Made by a program: the position numbers and the translations under genes. Of a DNA stretch of 64,000 nucleotides, positions 1 through 11,409 are shown one piece after another. Origin of the DNA: Laguncularia racemosa (Eukaryota > Streptophyta > Magnoliopsida > Myrtales > Combretaceae); contig JBBMOL010000181.1 of NCBI GenBank assembly GCA_037954665.1, positions 1,240,001 through 1,304,000 of the forward strand, given 5' to 3'. The notes under the pieces were generated by a model. That model was not told where the DNA came from. It did not search any database and worked only from the letters and a program-made list of their open reading frames with translations. How positions within the stretch are numbered: the stretch's first letter is position 1; each line of letters begins with the position of its first letter.

Positions 1-560
1 ATTCCTTGTTATACAGGGTTGGAATTTCCTACTTATGATGGAGCCGGAGACCCATTGGTATGGAGAAGTCAGTGTGAGCAATTCTTTCAAAGTCAAGGAA
101 TTCCAGAATATAATAAAGTCAATTTGGCTTCTTTCCATGTGATCAGGGAGGCTCAACTATGGTACTACATGTTAGCTAATGAGCAACCTCAATGGACATG
201 GTGGGAATTTGTACGCAGATGTGATCTTTGATTCAGCCACCCTTGCACAATAATCTAGAAGGAGAATTAGCAAAGTTAAACTAGACTAGATTGGTTGAAG
301 AGTATGAGAGGCAATTCCAATCCTTATCGGCACCATCATACTTACAAATCTCTCTCTTCATAGCAGGTTTAACAAAAGCAATTAGGTTGGATATGGAAAT
401 GCAGTGTCCCCTAGATTTTGAATCAGCTATGAGTCTAGCGTGAGCATTTGAGTGTAAGCTATAGTGTGTAAGAGGGCAGTTCAGTTAAGTAAGAGTAGCG
501 GATTGTATGAGAATTATTGGAATGCTGAAAGAAGTGGAGGCATGATTGAAAGCCCTATGA
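1..560 (+). pseudogene. Ty3/gypsy gag fragment (5' truncated)
   Basis: Retrotransposon capsid (gag) remnant that enters from outside the window. The first open stretch (19-231) reads FPTYDGAGDPLVWRSQCEQF and continues to a WEFVRRCDL stop, the usual layout of a plant Ty3 gag (target-directed opening, W-x-x-C-E-x-F-F, then a Trp-rich W..F...F segment). Downstream codons still resemble gag but are cut by stops and frameshifts (e.g. after 231 and near 440). Gag packages element RNA; this copy cannot. It is followed in the same orientation by zinc-knuckle, protease and RT remnants, so 1-1726 is one decayed element. No LTR is visible because the 5' end lies off the window. Confidence 0.8.
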
Positions 561-619
561 AGGCCACTTCTGTCATCTGTTGATTGAGTTGAGTAGAAAT
601 GGCTAAACGCTGTGTTAAA

Positions 620-723
620 GGTTTGTGCTTTAATTGTGATGAGCCGTTTGCTATGAGCCATAATTATAAGTGGTTTGTGCTTTAATTGTGATGAGCCCTT
701 TACTATGAATCATAATTGTAAGT
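620..723 (+). repeat. 52-bp tandem duplication across the gag zinc knuckle
   Basis: Two adjacent copies, 620-671 and 672-723, differ at a few bases. Each encodes a CCHC-type knuckle opening (C-F-N-C-D-E-P-F). Because 52 is not a multiple of three, the second copy shifts the frame; it reads C-x2-C-x7-H-x-C, the spacing usual for this kind of plant Ty3 gag, while the first copy has Tyr where the last Cys should be. Seen directly in the sequence. Confidence 0.85.
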
Positions 724-1080
724 GGTTGTTCTTTATGGGATTAGAGGAAGGGGAGACATTAGAAGGAAATGGGAAAGTAGGCGATTTGGAAATATCTTTA
801 CATGCTAGTATTGGTTTCCACAATACCCAAACTATACAGGCTTGGGCAAATGTAGCTGGTCAAATTGTGCAGGTATTGGTAGATTTGGGAAGTACTCATA
901 ATTTCATTAGTGAGGATAAAGCTAGACATCTCGGTCTATGGATTAAAAGGTACCCTGAGCTTAGGGTATTAGTGGCCAATGGAGAGAAGTTACTCAGTGG
1001 GGGTATTTGTGAGTCCGTTGGCATGAAGGTCCATTTTGATTTATTTTATTACTAATTTGTATGTGATTCCGTTAGTAGGT
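675..1080 (+). pseudogene. Ty3/gypsy zinc knuckle plus aspartic protease remnant
   Basis: The open stretch 675-1055 carries the second zinc-knuckle copy at its start and a retroviral-type aspartic protease fold after about residue 55. The active-site motif reads V-D-L-G-S-T-H-N-F-I (about 889-918); plant Ty3 proteases normally have D-S-G or D-T-G, so the catalytic Asp is kept but the next residue is Leu. The stretch ends soon after LFYY, and the following bases (GCDIVLGV-like, near 1080-1100) continue in another frame. Protease would cut the gag-pol polyprotein; this copy is broken by frameshifts on both sides. Confidence 0.8.
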
Positions 1081-1229
1081 TGTGACATTGTATTAGGAGT
1101 AAAGTGACTATAGACTTTGGGATCGATTAAGTGGGATTTTCAACGTCTCATTATGACATTTTTGTTGGGAGGACAAGAGACTGCATGGCATGGCAACTTA
1201 GGGCATCTCATGAGGCAATTTAGAAAATA

Positions 1230-1726
1230 AAAGGGCAAGAACTTGAGCAGCAAGTGATGGAGGATTTATTGAGAGAATTTGGGGATTTATTTCAGGAGCC
1301 TTCCTAGTTACCCCCAGCTTGAGAGTTGAACCATTGCATTCATTTGTAATTAGGAGTAGGGCTTGTAGTTGTTTGACCATTTCATTACCCTCACCTTCAG
1401 AAGGATGACATTGAGCAACTATGTTTAAATGCTTAAATAGGGCATTATATGTCCTAGTCTATCTCCTTTTTCCTCTCTAGTGCTACTTGTATGGAAACAG
1501 GATGGAACATGGAGGCTTTACGTAGATTATATAGGGAGTTGAATGCCAAGACCATAAAGGATAAATTTCTAAGTTTGGTGATAGAAGAGTTGTTGAATGA
1601 ATTGCATGGCTCTTGGTTGTTTTCTAAACTAGATCTTCATTCTGGATATCGTGAAATCTGCATGCATCTTGTTGATGTGGAAAAGAATGCATTCATAAGC
1701 CCAATTCTTGTACAGTCGTACTTAGT
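1230..1726 (+). pseudogene. Ty3/gypsy reverse transcriptase N-terminal remnant
   Basis: Degenerate start of the reverse transcriptase domain. Near 1260-1300 the frame gives LLREFGDLFQEP, near 1375-1410 HYPHLQKDDIEQLC, then K-Q-D-G-T-W-R-L-Y-V-D-Y near 1495-1530, a frameshift, and RELNAKTIKDKF with S-K-L-D-L-H-S-G-Y (1491-1730). These are the conserved first RT blocks of plant Ty3 elements. Similarity stops about 1700, before the YxDD block, so palm catalysis, RNase H and integrase are absent. The break into AT-rich sequence looks like a deletion or old insertion point. Confidence 0.8.
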
Positions 1727-1730
1727 GTGA

Positions 1731-4700
1731 ATCCCTATATATTCAAGTTTAACCCACTTAGATAGTTTGAACTTAAGATTAAAATTAATTAGGCTCGATA
1801 TAGATTAATTATTTTTGAATTAATTTAATTTAATTTTTGAATTTTTAGTTTTCTAGTTCACTATAAATAAATTGGTTAGTTCACGTTGAACCAATTCGCA
1901 TGGACTAGTTCAGTTCACAACAACTGGTCACATGAGATGGGGGTCTTACCCTCTAATATTTTATGATTTTACAATTCTATTTACTATTTACTAATTATTA
2001 ATTATTAATTATTATTACTACTGTTATTTAGGAAAATTATTATTTGACATTTTTCCATAAACATATTGTCATTTGTTAAGACTAGCTCATGAAGATCAAA
2101 CCAACTTTCATTAAGTTCTTTATCTAAATCCTTGATGCCAATGATTCCATTGTTGATTTATGATTTTAGGATTTTATTGACCATGAAGTAATGTTGGGTA
2201 TTCAAGCTAATTAAATCAAACGATATCTTAAATCTCATCAATAAACATATTTTCGATGAATTTGGAGGCTCATAGAAGATTAAAGTTGAGTTTTAGATAT
2301 GAACAAGTTGAATATGAACATGAACATGATGAATATGGTAAGGCTATTTAAATTTCTGGAAAACTATTTGAATACTAACACTTGCCTCTTCAAAAACACT
2401 TGTTTTTAGGTATCAAAACGCTTCCAAATTGAGGACACTTTGCATCTTCAATTTCTTTTCAAGAATATCATTAAATGTTCATTTTTATATTCATCATATT
2501 CAACAAATTTTCTAGAAAATTTTCGGAAAATTTTTCCACATTCAAACTCAACATGAAAGCTTCTAAATTTCCATAAACATCACATTTTCATATCTTAATC
2601 TACCAACATGGTCAATATTTCACAATAATCAAACTTTAACATCAAACTAAAGTAATCAAAGTGCTCATATCACATTGAACATAGAATTTCCCGCATATAC
2701 ATCCTCATAATTATACTAATCTTACCAAACTTGCTCAATATCAATATATCCACACCATTCAATAAACTCACTACAAACTATTAAATGGATCAAATTACCA
2801 AATCAAGACCCAAAGTCAACTCCTAATACTACCAATACTTCATGGCATTGAAGGATCCATCACCAAATTTCCATCCAACTTTTCTAATCTAAACCAATTT
2901 CTACTACTCATAAATTCCAAATTAATCAAATAACACATGATGACACAATCAAACACCCAAATACCCATTTGTAGGTGGTAGCATGCATTTATTCTCATAT
3001 CAAGTTTTTCAATTAAATCAACAATTAAACATCCAAATCATCATAATATACTATTTGAATTACGAATGAATCAAATTAACATTTTCAAATACAAATCAAA
3101 CACCCATACTATACTTGATAGTGGCGCAAGTACCCATACCCAAACTAAAATCCTTTTAACTTCATTTCAATCCCGGATTCCACATCTAAACATCAAATCT
3201 TCAATATTGAAATCATAAATACCCAAATTAAACTTAATAAGACCTATCTTGAATGAAGCTCTAACATCTTCAGTTCTTGAATCAAACCCACTTAACCAAG
3301 AGTCTACACTTCTTCAATTCCTCCTTGCATATAAGCACCAAAATACCCACTAATTAATATATCAAAGGATAGATTAGAAGATTTTCTATAACATATCTTA
3401 ATTTCAAGGTCAAAGAAAATCAAAATCTCAACTATGCTTAATGACCTCCACGCTGCTAGCTATGGATGCTAGTCTTCCAAATTATCTTCTTCTGAATTCC
3501 TCAATTTTCTTTAAATAGCAGTAATAGAATTAATTGACTTATCAAATAAACTTGAGCTAAATCTTCAATTGAGCTTGAATTGAAGATAACTTACCAAATT
3601 ACTTGTAGATACTTGATTAAGAGGCTCTAATTCTCTTGGAACTCCATTAATTTGCCCCCCTTTTCCTAATGATGCCATGAAAGAGAGAGAGGTTTAGTGT
3701 GGCTTTTGTTCTAAATTTTTCTATTTAGTAAGCTCTCATAACTAATATTCCCTCCCAACTCTTCTTAACAGCTATAAAATTAATATACCCTTACTTTAAT
3801 AACTAATAAACTAAGGCTAGTTTGGTAATTAATTAATCCCACCTTTTAAAATATCTTAATTAGTATTTTAATTAAATGCCCATACTTAATTTAATATAAG
3901 TAAGGTTAAATTCGTAAATTACTCTTCATTGTTGAAATTAATTAATGCGATTTTTAGTTATCAATTTACCCTCGACATTTACATAATTAATTTATTATTG
4001 ACTTTGGGTCATTTCATTAATCCAATCTGTTGATATGTATTTTGTGCAGCTACACATAATTATTTATTGAGTAAAGAGCATCAAACATTAATATTAACTA
4101 TAAAGGAAGTCAACAAACATAAAAGTACTGGAAGGACTACCAACTTGGTTGCTACCCTGGCAACCAGAAAGTCAACAAGATGTGGTTTCAGCAAAAAAAT
4201 TTTCTTTTTTCTTTTTTTTTTTGATAAATTGGTTTCAGCAAATTAGTTCTCCATTTTGGGACATAGAGTAAACTTTTAGGAGACACTGCCCTTCTACAAG
4301 TCTTTTGGAAAGCTCTCCAAACCCCACCTCCAAGAATCTCCTCTTAGTCTGTTCAAGAAAAGATTTGCCAAATAAACCAAAGGATGAAATGGGTGGTATC
4401 TTAAAACAGGGTGTTGATATTTTTGGTTTTGGCTTTGGGGTGAGATGAACCTTTAACAAATATACTATGTGGGTGATGATAATATTTTTTGACTGAAGTA
4501 TTAAGTATATTTATTTACTCTTTGATTGGATGGGAGTTAATAAATAGAGATAATGATGAGGACATGTGGAGGGTGCAGTTGTCGTGTCTGGTGTGTGTAA
4601 AGGTTTTTAATTTGAGATGATGGTGTTCATGTAAGTGATATTTAGGGTAGTTTATGCTAAAGTGTGAAATCGGCAACTAAAGTGTCTTAATAGTTCAATT

Positions 4701-5265
4701 TTTTTGTTAGAAGTATACATAAAATTTCCTAATAAAATGATGTATCTTAGTTACTTAAAGCTGAACTTAACCGAATCTTTTAGTTTCATTAAGGTTTCAC
4801 TTTTGGTTGTGGTCGTTAAGGTTATTGAATTTTCATTTTCATAATAAATTTTGGTTTATCAACTCATATAGCGATTCATTTTTCTAAATATTTGAACTGC
4901 ATTGTCGAACCAATGTCCTCGAATATTGTTATGTTCCTTATTAATATTATTGACCTTACTAATAATTAAGTCTTTTACACTTGTCCTAATCCTTATTTCC
5001 AATTTCAGTTATACATGATTGTCTCTAAAGATTTAAATTGAAAACCTTGTAAAATTTGTTGAGGTTTCCATCTAAGGTGTAGGCTTGATACTTTTGTACA
5101 AATATAGTATTCATCAACTTTTTTAATGGTACCTCACTATACTCTAGTGAGCCTTTTAAGGTCACACCTACAACGTGCTTGGAGCCTTAAGAGCACATAG
5201 CACCTTTGGTGGAACTTCACACTTCTAGGTCAATCTTGCAATAGCATAGTGAGGCCAAATGTTCT
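1731..5265. other. AT-rich DNA without a recognised gene
   Basis: Long AT-rich stretch. No reading frame resembles a domain I know; upstream exons of the ARM gene were looked for in three plus frames and not seen. 3650-3700 (C-rich then GAGAGAGAG) and 4201-4222 (homopolymer T) are simple-sequence patches. Sequence texture suggests decayed transposon DNA, but no boundaries could be placed. Confidence 0.6.
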
Positions 5266-5547
5266 TGATGAAGCAATAAATACAATAGTTTATACCATAT
5301 CTGCAAATTTAAGTTTTTAGATTAGTTGGATGTGATGCTAATTATAACATGGTATCAAGGTATGAGGTTATGGGTTTAGACCCTTGCATCGCTAGTCAAT
5401 TCTCATCTAATTAAGTCATCCACTTATTGGGTTTCGTTAAAATCCAGCCTATAAGTGAGGGGGAAGTGTTAAGTAATAAATAGAATAGTTCATAGTATTC
5501 TACAAGTTTAAGCTTTTAGATCACTTGGTTGTAGTGTTGGTGAAACA
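5266..5547 (+). mobile_element. TRIM/SMART-like miniature LTR retrotransposon (282 bp)
   Basis: Two related direct repeats of about 80 bp, 5266-5349 and 5467-5547, both start TG and end ACA and share AATAAATA(C/G)AATAGTT and TTTAAG(T/C)TTTTAGAT blocks. Directly after the first lies TGGTATCAAGG (5350-5360), close to the tRNA-Met primer-binding site of TRIM and Copia elements, and directly before the second a polypurine tract GTGAGGGGGAAG. The 117-bp interior has no coding capacity, so it would depend on enzymes from another element. The repeats are roughly 70-75% alike by eye, so it is old; no target duplication was found (GTTCT left, TTGTA right). Confidence 0.72.
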
Positions 5548-5905
5548 TTGTAGGGGCTTACCTAGCATTTCGGGAAATGAGAAAGAATGGAAGCTTAAGA
5601 GCACTTTTCACCCTAACAACATTGCACAGCTGTGTAGACACAAAAGTATAAGAAGAGGATATGAGGGTAGACTTGTAGCCTCTTACTAAAGAGTAATCAA
5701 TAAGAAATTGGAACCTTTTCTTTTTTTCTTTTTAGGTTGGAGTAGTAATGTCTTTTTAAAAAGGTAATGAATCAGTGAGAGACATGCTGTTTTCCCTAGA
5801 CTGTTTCTATTTGCATTATCAAACAATGAATGGCTTCCTCTTAGTTTTGCTTTCGTCAACTAGTTACTCAGGATATATGACTTTGACAACTTAAAATCTG
5901 TGCAG

Positions 5906-6096
5906 GAAGGATGTGTTGGAACCTTCTTTCATTTCTCGACTTCTTGTGATTATGATGACCTCATCATCAAACCTACAAAGAAAAATAGCTTCAATCCTTG
6001 AATATGTTGCAATCATCACTCCAAGCTTGGACCCTCTCCTTTCTGCAGAGATTGAATCTGGTCTGACAGCCGTATTTCAGCAAAGGGTTTTGACAG
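5906..6096 (+). CDS. ARM-repeat protein, penultimate exon
   Basis: Internal exon of a plant armadillo-repeat superfamily gene. A pyrimidine-rich stretch and TGTGCAG give the acceptor at 5905/5906; CAG|GTATCA gives the donor after 6096. The exon begins on the third base of a codon, holds 63 full codons (KDVLEPSFISRLL... ending QQRVLT) and ends on the first base of a Gly codon (phase-1 intron). Helical, Leu-rich text (NLQRKIASILEYVAIITPSL) fits ARM repeats, which form protein-binding solenoids. Frame, phase and content join exactly to the exon at 24116. Earlier exons must lie further upstream; none was recognised in this window. Confidence 0.85.
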
Positions 6097-6414
6097 GTAT
6101 CAAGAGTTGTTTTTAATGATCTAAGACTATACATGTATTTGTCTTTTTGTCCATGAATAGGACATGTTCCTCATTCTGATTTTTCCCTTGCTTGGAATCA
6201 TGGCAGTTTAATTTAGTGTAAAATTGATCCAGAAAGCCAAGGACTTAGTAAGAAAGTGAGATAGCTAGGGTTTAAAGGAGGAGATGAAAAAGCCCTTTGT
6301 AAGGCAATGCCTTGGGTAGTTTGGAGTCCCAATTATAACCAAACACTTAGAAGGGAGAATATATTGCTAGTCCTTATTTTTTTTTTTATGGTTTTTCAAT
6401 CAAGTCGTGGAATT

Positions 6415-6660
6415 TCAATTTGCATAATTTAGTGCAAAAACAAACACACCTCTTCATATTCATAATGTTTCACTTCGATATTTTGAAAACGTTTTTTAAA
6501 TATCACATCATTTCTTGGAAAACTAGCTTTTGTTCAAGATACAGATTCTTTTCATGTAAGCATTGTAACTTTTCAAATAGCTGTAGCTTTGCATAATTTA
6601 GTGCAAAACAACACAACTCTTATTTGTAATATTTCACTTCTATAATTTGAAAAACTATAA
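6415..6660 (+). repeat. Imperfect direct repeat, about 75 bp, spaced 170 bp
   Basis: TTGCATAATTTAGTGCAAAA followed by a similar AT-rich tail (TTTCACTTC..ATTTTGAAAA) occurs at about 6419-6492 and again at about 6589-6656. The second part of each unit (GGAAAAC..CTTTT) also recurs, so this may be a two-copy tandem of about 170 bp. Intronic, no coding content. Confidence 0.65.
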
Positions 6661-7111
6661 CCCTTTCAAAAGGTCGCATTTGATGGAAAACCATCTTTTA
6701 GTCACATAAAATTTTTACATATTACATTTTGTAAATAATTAAATATAGTGTTTATCATATATATTGTATGTATTGTTGGATAATCTTTTAAGTTAGTTTA
6801 TTAACCTTACAAAAAGATTTATTAACGAAGGAATTTATAGTATATATTAAACAATTTATAAACATATAATATTGGTATAAAAATTGTGGTAACCCTTTGG
6901 AACAATTAATTGCTTTTATTAATATGTGTATGCTTTAAGTCAAAATTCATGCATAAAGCGGGCCTTTTAACTAGTTACATTATAAAAAGAAGGAAAAAAG
7001 AATCAATTGGTGGTGTAGACCCTAACCCTGTCCATGAGGGACAGCACCCACTAATCAGACCACATTAGGAGCAGGACTCCAATGCCCCCACCAGCTCCAT
7101 CTGCTCACTTT

Positions 7112-7422
7112 TGTTACGACCCTATAATAGTTTGATAGCTTTAGTTGAATAGTTAGTCTAGTAGTTAATATTAGTTAAGCTATAGCTTGTATGATCCTTA
7201 GCTGGCCTGTAAATAGGCTGTAGGAGAGAAAAAGGTGAGGGGAGACAATTTTTGTTTCTAGGTGAGAGATTATGTGAGCATAGTTGCTCATTTGTTAGTA
7301 GGATGAGCATTCTGCTCATGAACTTTCTTCATTGAAGGTCTATTAGGGTTTACACTTTTTCACCAAAAAAAAAATCAATAAATTGTTTAGTTTTGGTTAC
7401 TGTGATTTTCTGGTTCATATCA
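7112..7422 (+). repeat. 5' LTR of element A
   Basis: 311 bp, TGTTACGACCC...GGTTCATATCA. Matches 8786-9013 over its first 228 bp and 23241-23322 over its last part, which is how the split of the 3' LTR was located. Followed by ATTGGTGCTGTCTGCGGA (7423-7440), positioned and shaped like a retrotransposon primer-binding site; the donor tRNA was not identified. Confidence 0.9.
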
Positions 7423-7686
7423 ATTGGTGCTGTCTGCGGATTTATCGGAGATTTCTACCTCAAGAATTGCTGTTATTATGGCACAAATTACAAAATCTAT
7501 TCTCATTCATTGTAAAAATATTCATGAAAGCCATTTACAAATGCGCTAGAGCTCGTTGGAGATGAAAAAAATTGTGTACGATTTGTGGTTGGCTAATAAG
7601 TTGAATTCGCAGTCATCGGAGCCATTTGAGGCAAATCACCTTGGCTTTTCAGCTGTGGAAAACCACAAACATTTTGATTCATTTAT

Positions 7687-8382
7687 ATGGAGAACCAGCA
7701 GTCGATTCTCAGGCCATCATCGGAGAATCAGTTGAATTCCAACCATTCAACAGAGGAGATGAGTGGTGACAATGCTGTTAGTTCTAGGTCTTGTACTGTT
7801 TTAGTTCGAGCAGAGGGAGGAACTATTGTGGCTCGCTTTGCATCTGTGAAAGGTACAAGAGATAGTGCTGGAGTTCTAGGTTGCGCTTCAGTTCGTGGTA
7901 TTGTTACTTCCACTAGCAGCTATTCCGGTGATTTTTCCAGCAACTTGTCTGGCAACTTTTCTGGCGATCATTATGACATAGCCCACATGGATCCAAAAGC
8001 TGTCGTTACTGCTTCACATCCAGCCATTTCAGATGGTCAAGAAGTTGCTGGCTTTGTTTGTCATTTAACTGTAGGTTTTGATGCATGTCTAACAAGTGCT
8101 CAACATAATGCTCCAGTCAAAGATCAGCATGTTATCCAATCCGAACATATTGTTGGAGTTTTTCATGACCTTCACAATTCTCCTAGTGGCCCTGATACGG
8201 TGCTTTATGACCCTCACTCTGGTGATGCCACTTATTCTAATCATGTGGTTGAATCGAGAGCTAGTAGTGACAACGTTGAAGGCCAGTACTTAGGGTGTGA
8301 TCCTGTGAAGTCATCTGCTTTGCTGTTGACTGATCAAAGTGATTGGGGTGTTCTATGCAAATTTTTCTCCTATCCTCATTAG
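7687..8382 (+). CDS. Orphan ORF of element A (231 codons), function unknown
   Basis: The longest open frame of element A, from ATG at 7687 to TAG at 8380. The product is hydrophilic, Ser-, Asp- and His-rich, with a short repeated patch (SGDFSSNLSGNFSGD, residues about 80-94) and no Cys-knuckle, protease or RT motif. I do not recognise a family. An in-frame stop at 7594 limits the 5' end. A second plausible open stretch (8505-8732, another frame, with FFNFLPMLDVLFPQF) follows before the polypurine tract, so a frameshift may split one older coding region. It could be a decayed gag, a captured host fragment or chance. Codon texture is richer in GC than flanking DNA. Confidence 0.4.
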   Translation: MENQQSILRPSSENQLNSNHSTEEMSGDNAVSSRSCTVLVRAEGGTIVARFASVKGTRDSAGVLGCASVRGIVTSTSSYSGDFSSNLSGNFSGDHYDIAHMDPKAVVTASHPAISDGQEVAGFVCHLTVGFDACLTSAQHNAPVKDQHVIQSEHIVGVFHDLHNSPSGPDTVLYDPHSGDATYSNHVVESRASSDNVEGQYLGCDPVKSSALLLTDQSDWGVLCKFFSYPH

Positions 8383-8771
8383 TGCATCAGGCATCATCCT
8401 TTCGTCCGCAAAATTGTAATTGCAGCCATCTGCTACTGAACAGTCCTATATACCATTGAAGGACGTCCTTGTGACTACTCAGACAACAAAGGGCCTTCTT
8501 TGTTGTGCCATCTCCTTACATTACTTCTTGGGAGTTTAGTGATGGAAGTGAGAGCTTGTTCTTCAACTTTCTACCTATGCTTGATGTCTTGTTTCCACAA
8601 TTCACTTCTAGTTCTGGTCATGCTTGGGCTCTCCATTTTATTGGTTTGGTGCTGGGCTGCAATGACATGGCTACAGAATTTCCAAGTTTTGTTCGCCTTG
8701 TTTTTGATAGTGGAGGACTATGGGTTTATTGAAGTAGCTACATTTACTTGCCTAGAGGACAAGGTGCTTTC

Positions 8772-8785
8772 AAGAGGGGAGGCAT
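8772..8785 (+). other. Polypurine tract of element A
   Basis: AAGAGGGGAGGCAT sits immediately before the TGTTATGACCC start of the 3' LTR. Plus-strand DNA priming site in LTR elements; position is diagnostic. Confidence 0.8.
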
Positions 8786-9013
8786 TGTTATGACCCTATA
8801 ATAGTTTGATAGCTTTAGTTGAATAGTTAGTCTAGTAGTTAATATTGGTTGAGCTTTAGTTTGTATGATCCTTAGCTAGCTTGTAAATAGGTTGTAGGAG
8901 AGAGAAAGGGGAGGGCAGTCAATTCTTGTTTCTAAGTGAGAGCTTATATGAGCATAGTTGCTCATGTGTTAGTAGGATGAGCATTCTATTCATGGACCTC
9001 CTTCATTGAAGGT
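8786..9013 (+). repeat. 3' LTR of element A, left piece
   Basis: Aligns to 7112-7340 with roughly 23 differences in 229 bases, many of them transitions. Ends in AAGGT (9009-9013), the 5-bp target site duplicated by insertion of element B. Confidence 0.9.
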
Positions 9014-9706
9014 TGTAGAAGGGGGGTTTTGGTAAGAATAGTTATGTGAGTATTATGCAGGTACCGTACTACATGCGACTTTAGAGAAGTGATGTGGAGA
9101 TAACATGTGATGAGATGACTAGAGAGAGAGTGGCAAGGAGGAGGAATAGGTAATTTCAAGAGTCTCGAATGCACAAGTGATAGACAAGAGGTAACCTTAT
9201 AATTCTTAGGCAATAGACACTGAAAATTCTCTTATTTAATCTTTGGGCAAAGAAACTTGTAGTTCTTTGTCTGAACTATTATTTAATCTTTAAGAGCAGA
9301 AAATTTTCAGTGGAACACCATTTTTTTAATCTTTAGAATTCGGAAAAAATCCTCCTAATGAGTAGGAATGGCTGATATTTATAGATTTTTTTTGGCCTAA
9401 TAACATCTATTAGATCACCTTAGTGATCAATAGATGAGATGGAATTTACTTATTTTAGGATTATTCTAATGAGTTAGCTATAGGTCTAAGGCCCATAGCC
9501 TCACTTATAAGTGCATGAGTTTACCTAAAAAAAGTTGGATGCGAATAATCAATTCAGCAATCCCTATTTCGAGCCCACTAAGCTAATTCTCCCTAAATCA
9601 TTCTAATAGTTGGACTAGACTCACCAGCTTTCGTCACTTAGTCTAATGAGTCAAGTTCAATAATTAATAGACTTAGCTTAATATATTTATGTAATATTTT
9701 CAAGTT
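9014..9706 (-). repeat. Left LTR of element B
   Basis: About 690 bp, same orientation as 22568-23240; the first part shares ATGTGAGTAT, GAAGTGATGTGGAGAT and GATGACTAGAGAGAGAGTGGCA. By eye about 75-85% alike, with many transitions. On the minus strand it is preceded by a purine-rich tract (GGTTGGAGGCAAAA, complement of about 9711-9724), the position of a polypurine tract, which sets the element's orientation as minus. Confidence 0.8.
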
Positions 9707-11361
9707 TTTTATATTTTGCCTCCAACCAAAATTCTTTGGATGGAGAAAGTATTTTGGGCATTAATTGCATATTATGAATAATTAGGCCACAGCTTGGTGC
9801 ACACGCATTATAAAGTAGTAGCACTACTATCAAGCATACTCTCATAGCTTATGAATTTATTTTGTAGATGGATAATAATATATGAGTCTAGTGTCAGTAT
9901 TGTAAATTTATTTATCGTATATATCTTAACTCGAGAATTCACCACACTCTTTAATTGTGCATGCCTATTTAGACTACTAAAGTAATATTGTCCCCAATGT
10001 GACATGCTAAATAAGTCTTTTTTTATAGCCAACTTCTTTTTTGTAGACTCACTATTTTTTTTTTAAAGAATGGAGTTTATACTTCCACGGATTCTCCTTA
10101 CTTTTGTCAGTTTGTAACAATGTCAATATTGAAGCTAAAGGACTTATTGGATCCTCCTTTATTATTACACCTTATTATAAGAGGATTTGGATTTTTTTCA
10201 AATCTTTTTATTCCTTAAATCTAACTTATATTATTAAATTCCATCAAATCCTCTGAATTTTTTATATATCAAGATCACATCTTCCTATATATCAAGATTG
10301 AATCTTTCCATATTTATCTTTAATTTTCTTCCAATTTGGCTTTATAAATATTTGTATGTCGTCAATTCTTTTCTTTGTATTTATCAATCATATGGTAAGT
10401 CCATGCATGTTGAGCTTTCTTTCTTTCCTTTTATTTATTTATTTTTTCAATTCCTTGGCTTTTGAATTCCTACATGATTTTTTTTTTTTTTGACTCATAC
10501 TGATAGCATCTTAATTTGGAAATCAATTGATCAAGATAGCAAATAGTGTGTGCTTGCTCCTCAGTTGTAAGTGAGGTTCTTTCTTGCACCTTTTTGTTTT
10601 TTATTTTTTAATTTCTTGATTGTTCATTGCTGGTGAGGGACAAGGACTCCTTACTCTTCTTAGCAAAACTTTAATCTACCTAGTCTCTCTTCAAGCCCAA
10701 AAGTTGCTGCTATTTAGAACTAATATGGAAGTTAGTAAGATCCAAATTATGTTTTTGCAAGTAGACCAAGACTTTCTAGGAATGAGTGTTGAGCCTGAGA
10801 TATTTTGGTTCTTGACTTATACTTGATCAATGCTTAAGAAGGCTCGATGCCCCCCCTGAAGAGGAGGTTGAATTGCCAAAGGTAAGTTTTAGTCCCTTTG
10901 AAATTCTTCTTGTAGATCAGCGAGGATATGGGTAGCGAAGACAGTTAAACAAGAATACTACTAGTAAAAACTCTAGGTTTCGGGATTGACGCGGCCAAAC
11001 CAACCTATAAAATGATCTGTCTGCATATAGTTTAGACAGTCAAGAAGCTTAAACCAAATGTCGCACCTAGAGGGTACACGGGTGTTCTCAAACCTTGCTA
11101 AATAGTGCAACAGTAGCATCTGTATCTTAAGTTCGAAAGAATGAACCCGTGCCACGAATCTCCTCATTGGTGGATAGAAATTGAGAATTTTGACCATGGA
11201 GGTAGAGCATTTGGGCATATGCATATACAATACAGAAGTAAGAGGAGAGATTCAAGGATACAGTGAGAAAATCCACTTGACACTGACACGCAAGAGGCGT
11301 AAAGCACAGAAAATACTTCCATCAGAGTTTTAGTTCCAAAGTACACAAACCCAACATTTGG
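9362..11361 (+). repeat. Left arm of element B's inverted repeat
   Basis: About 2.0 kb that recurs reverse-complemented at 15062-15633 and 21216-22531. Clear anchors: the GTAGCACTA...TAAATTTATTT block near 9820-9910 against about 21970-22070; GATAAATATGG and TTGATGACATA near 21540-21605 against 10310-10370; and ACACAAACCCAACATTTGG (11343-11361) against CCAAATGTTGGGTTTGTGT (15062-15080). Similarity looks about 80-85%. No domain was recognised in it. Confidence 0.85.
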
Positions 11362-11409
11362 CAATGTTGGGCCAGAGTCTACACAATCGGTGGAATCCAA
11401 GTGGAGATG

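Noticed and set aside
4235..4459. 74-codon minus-strand open stretch (Pro/Lys-rich)
   Set aside because: No motif, no neighbour supporting it, and AT-rich flanks; kept as unassigned rather than called a gene.
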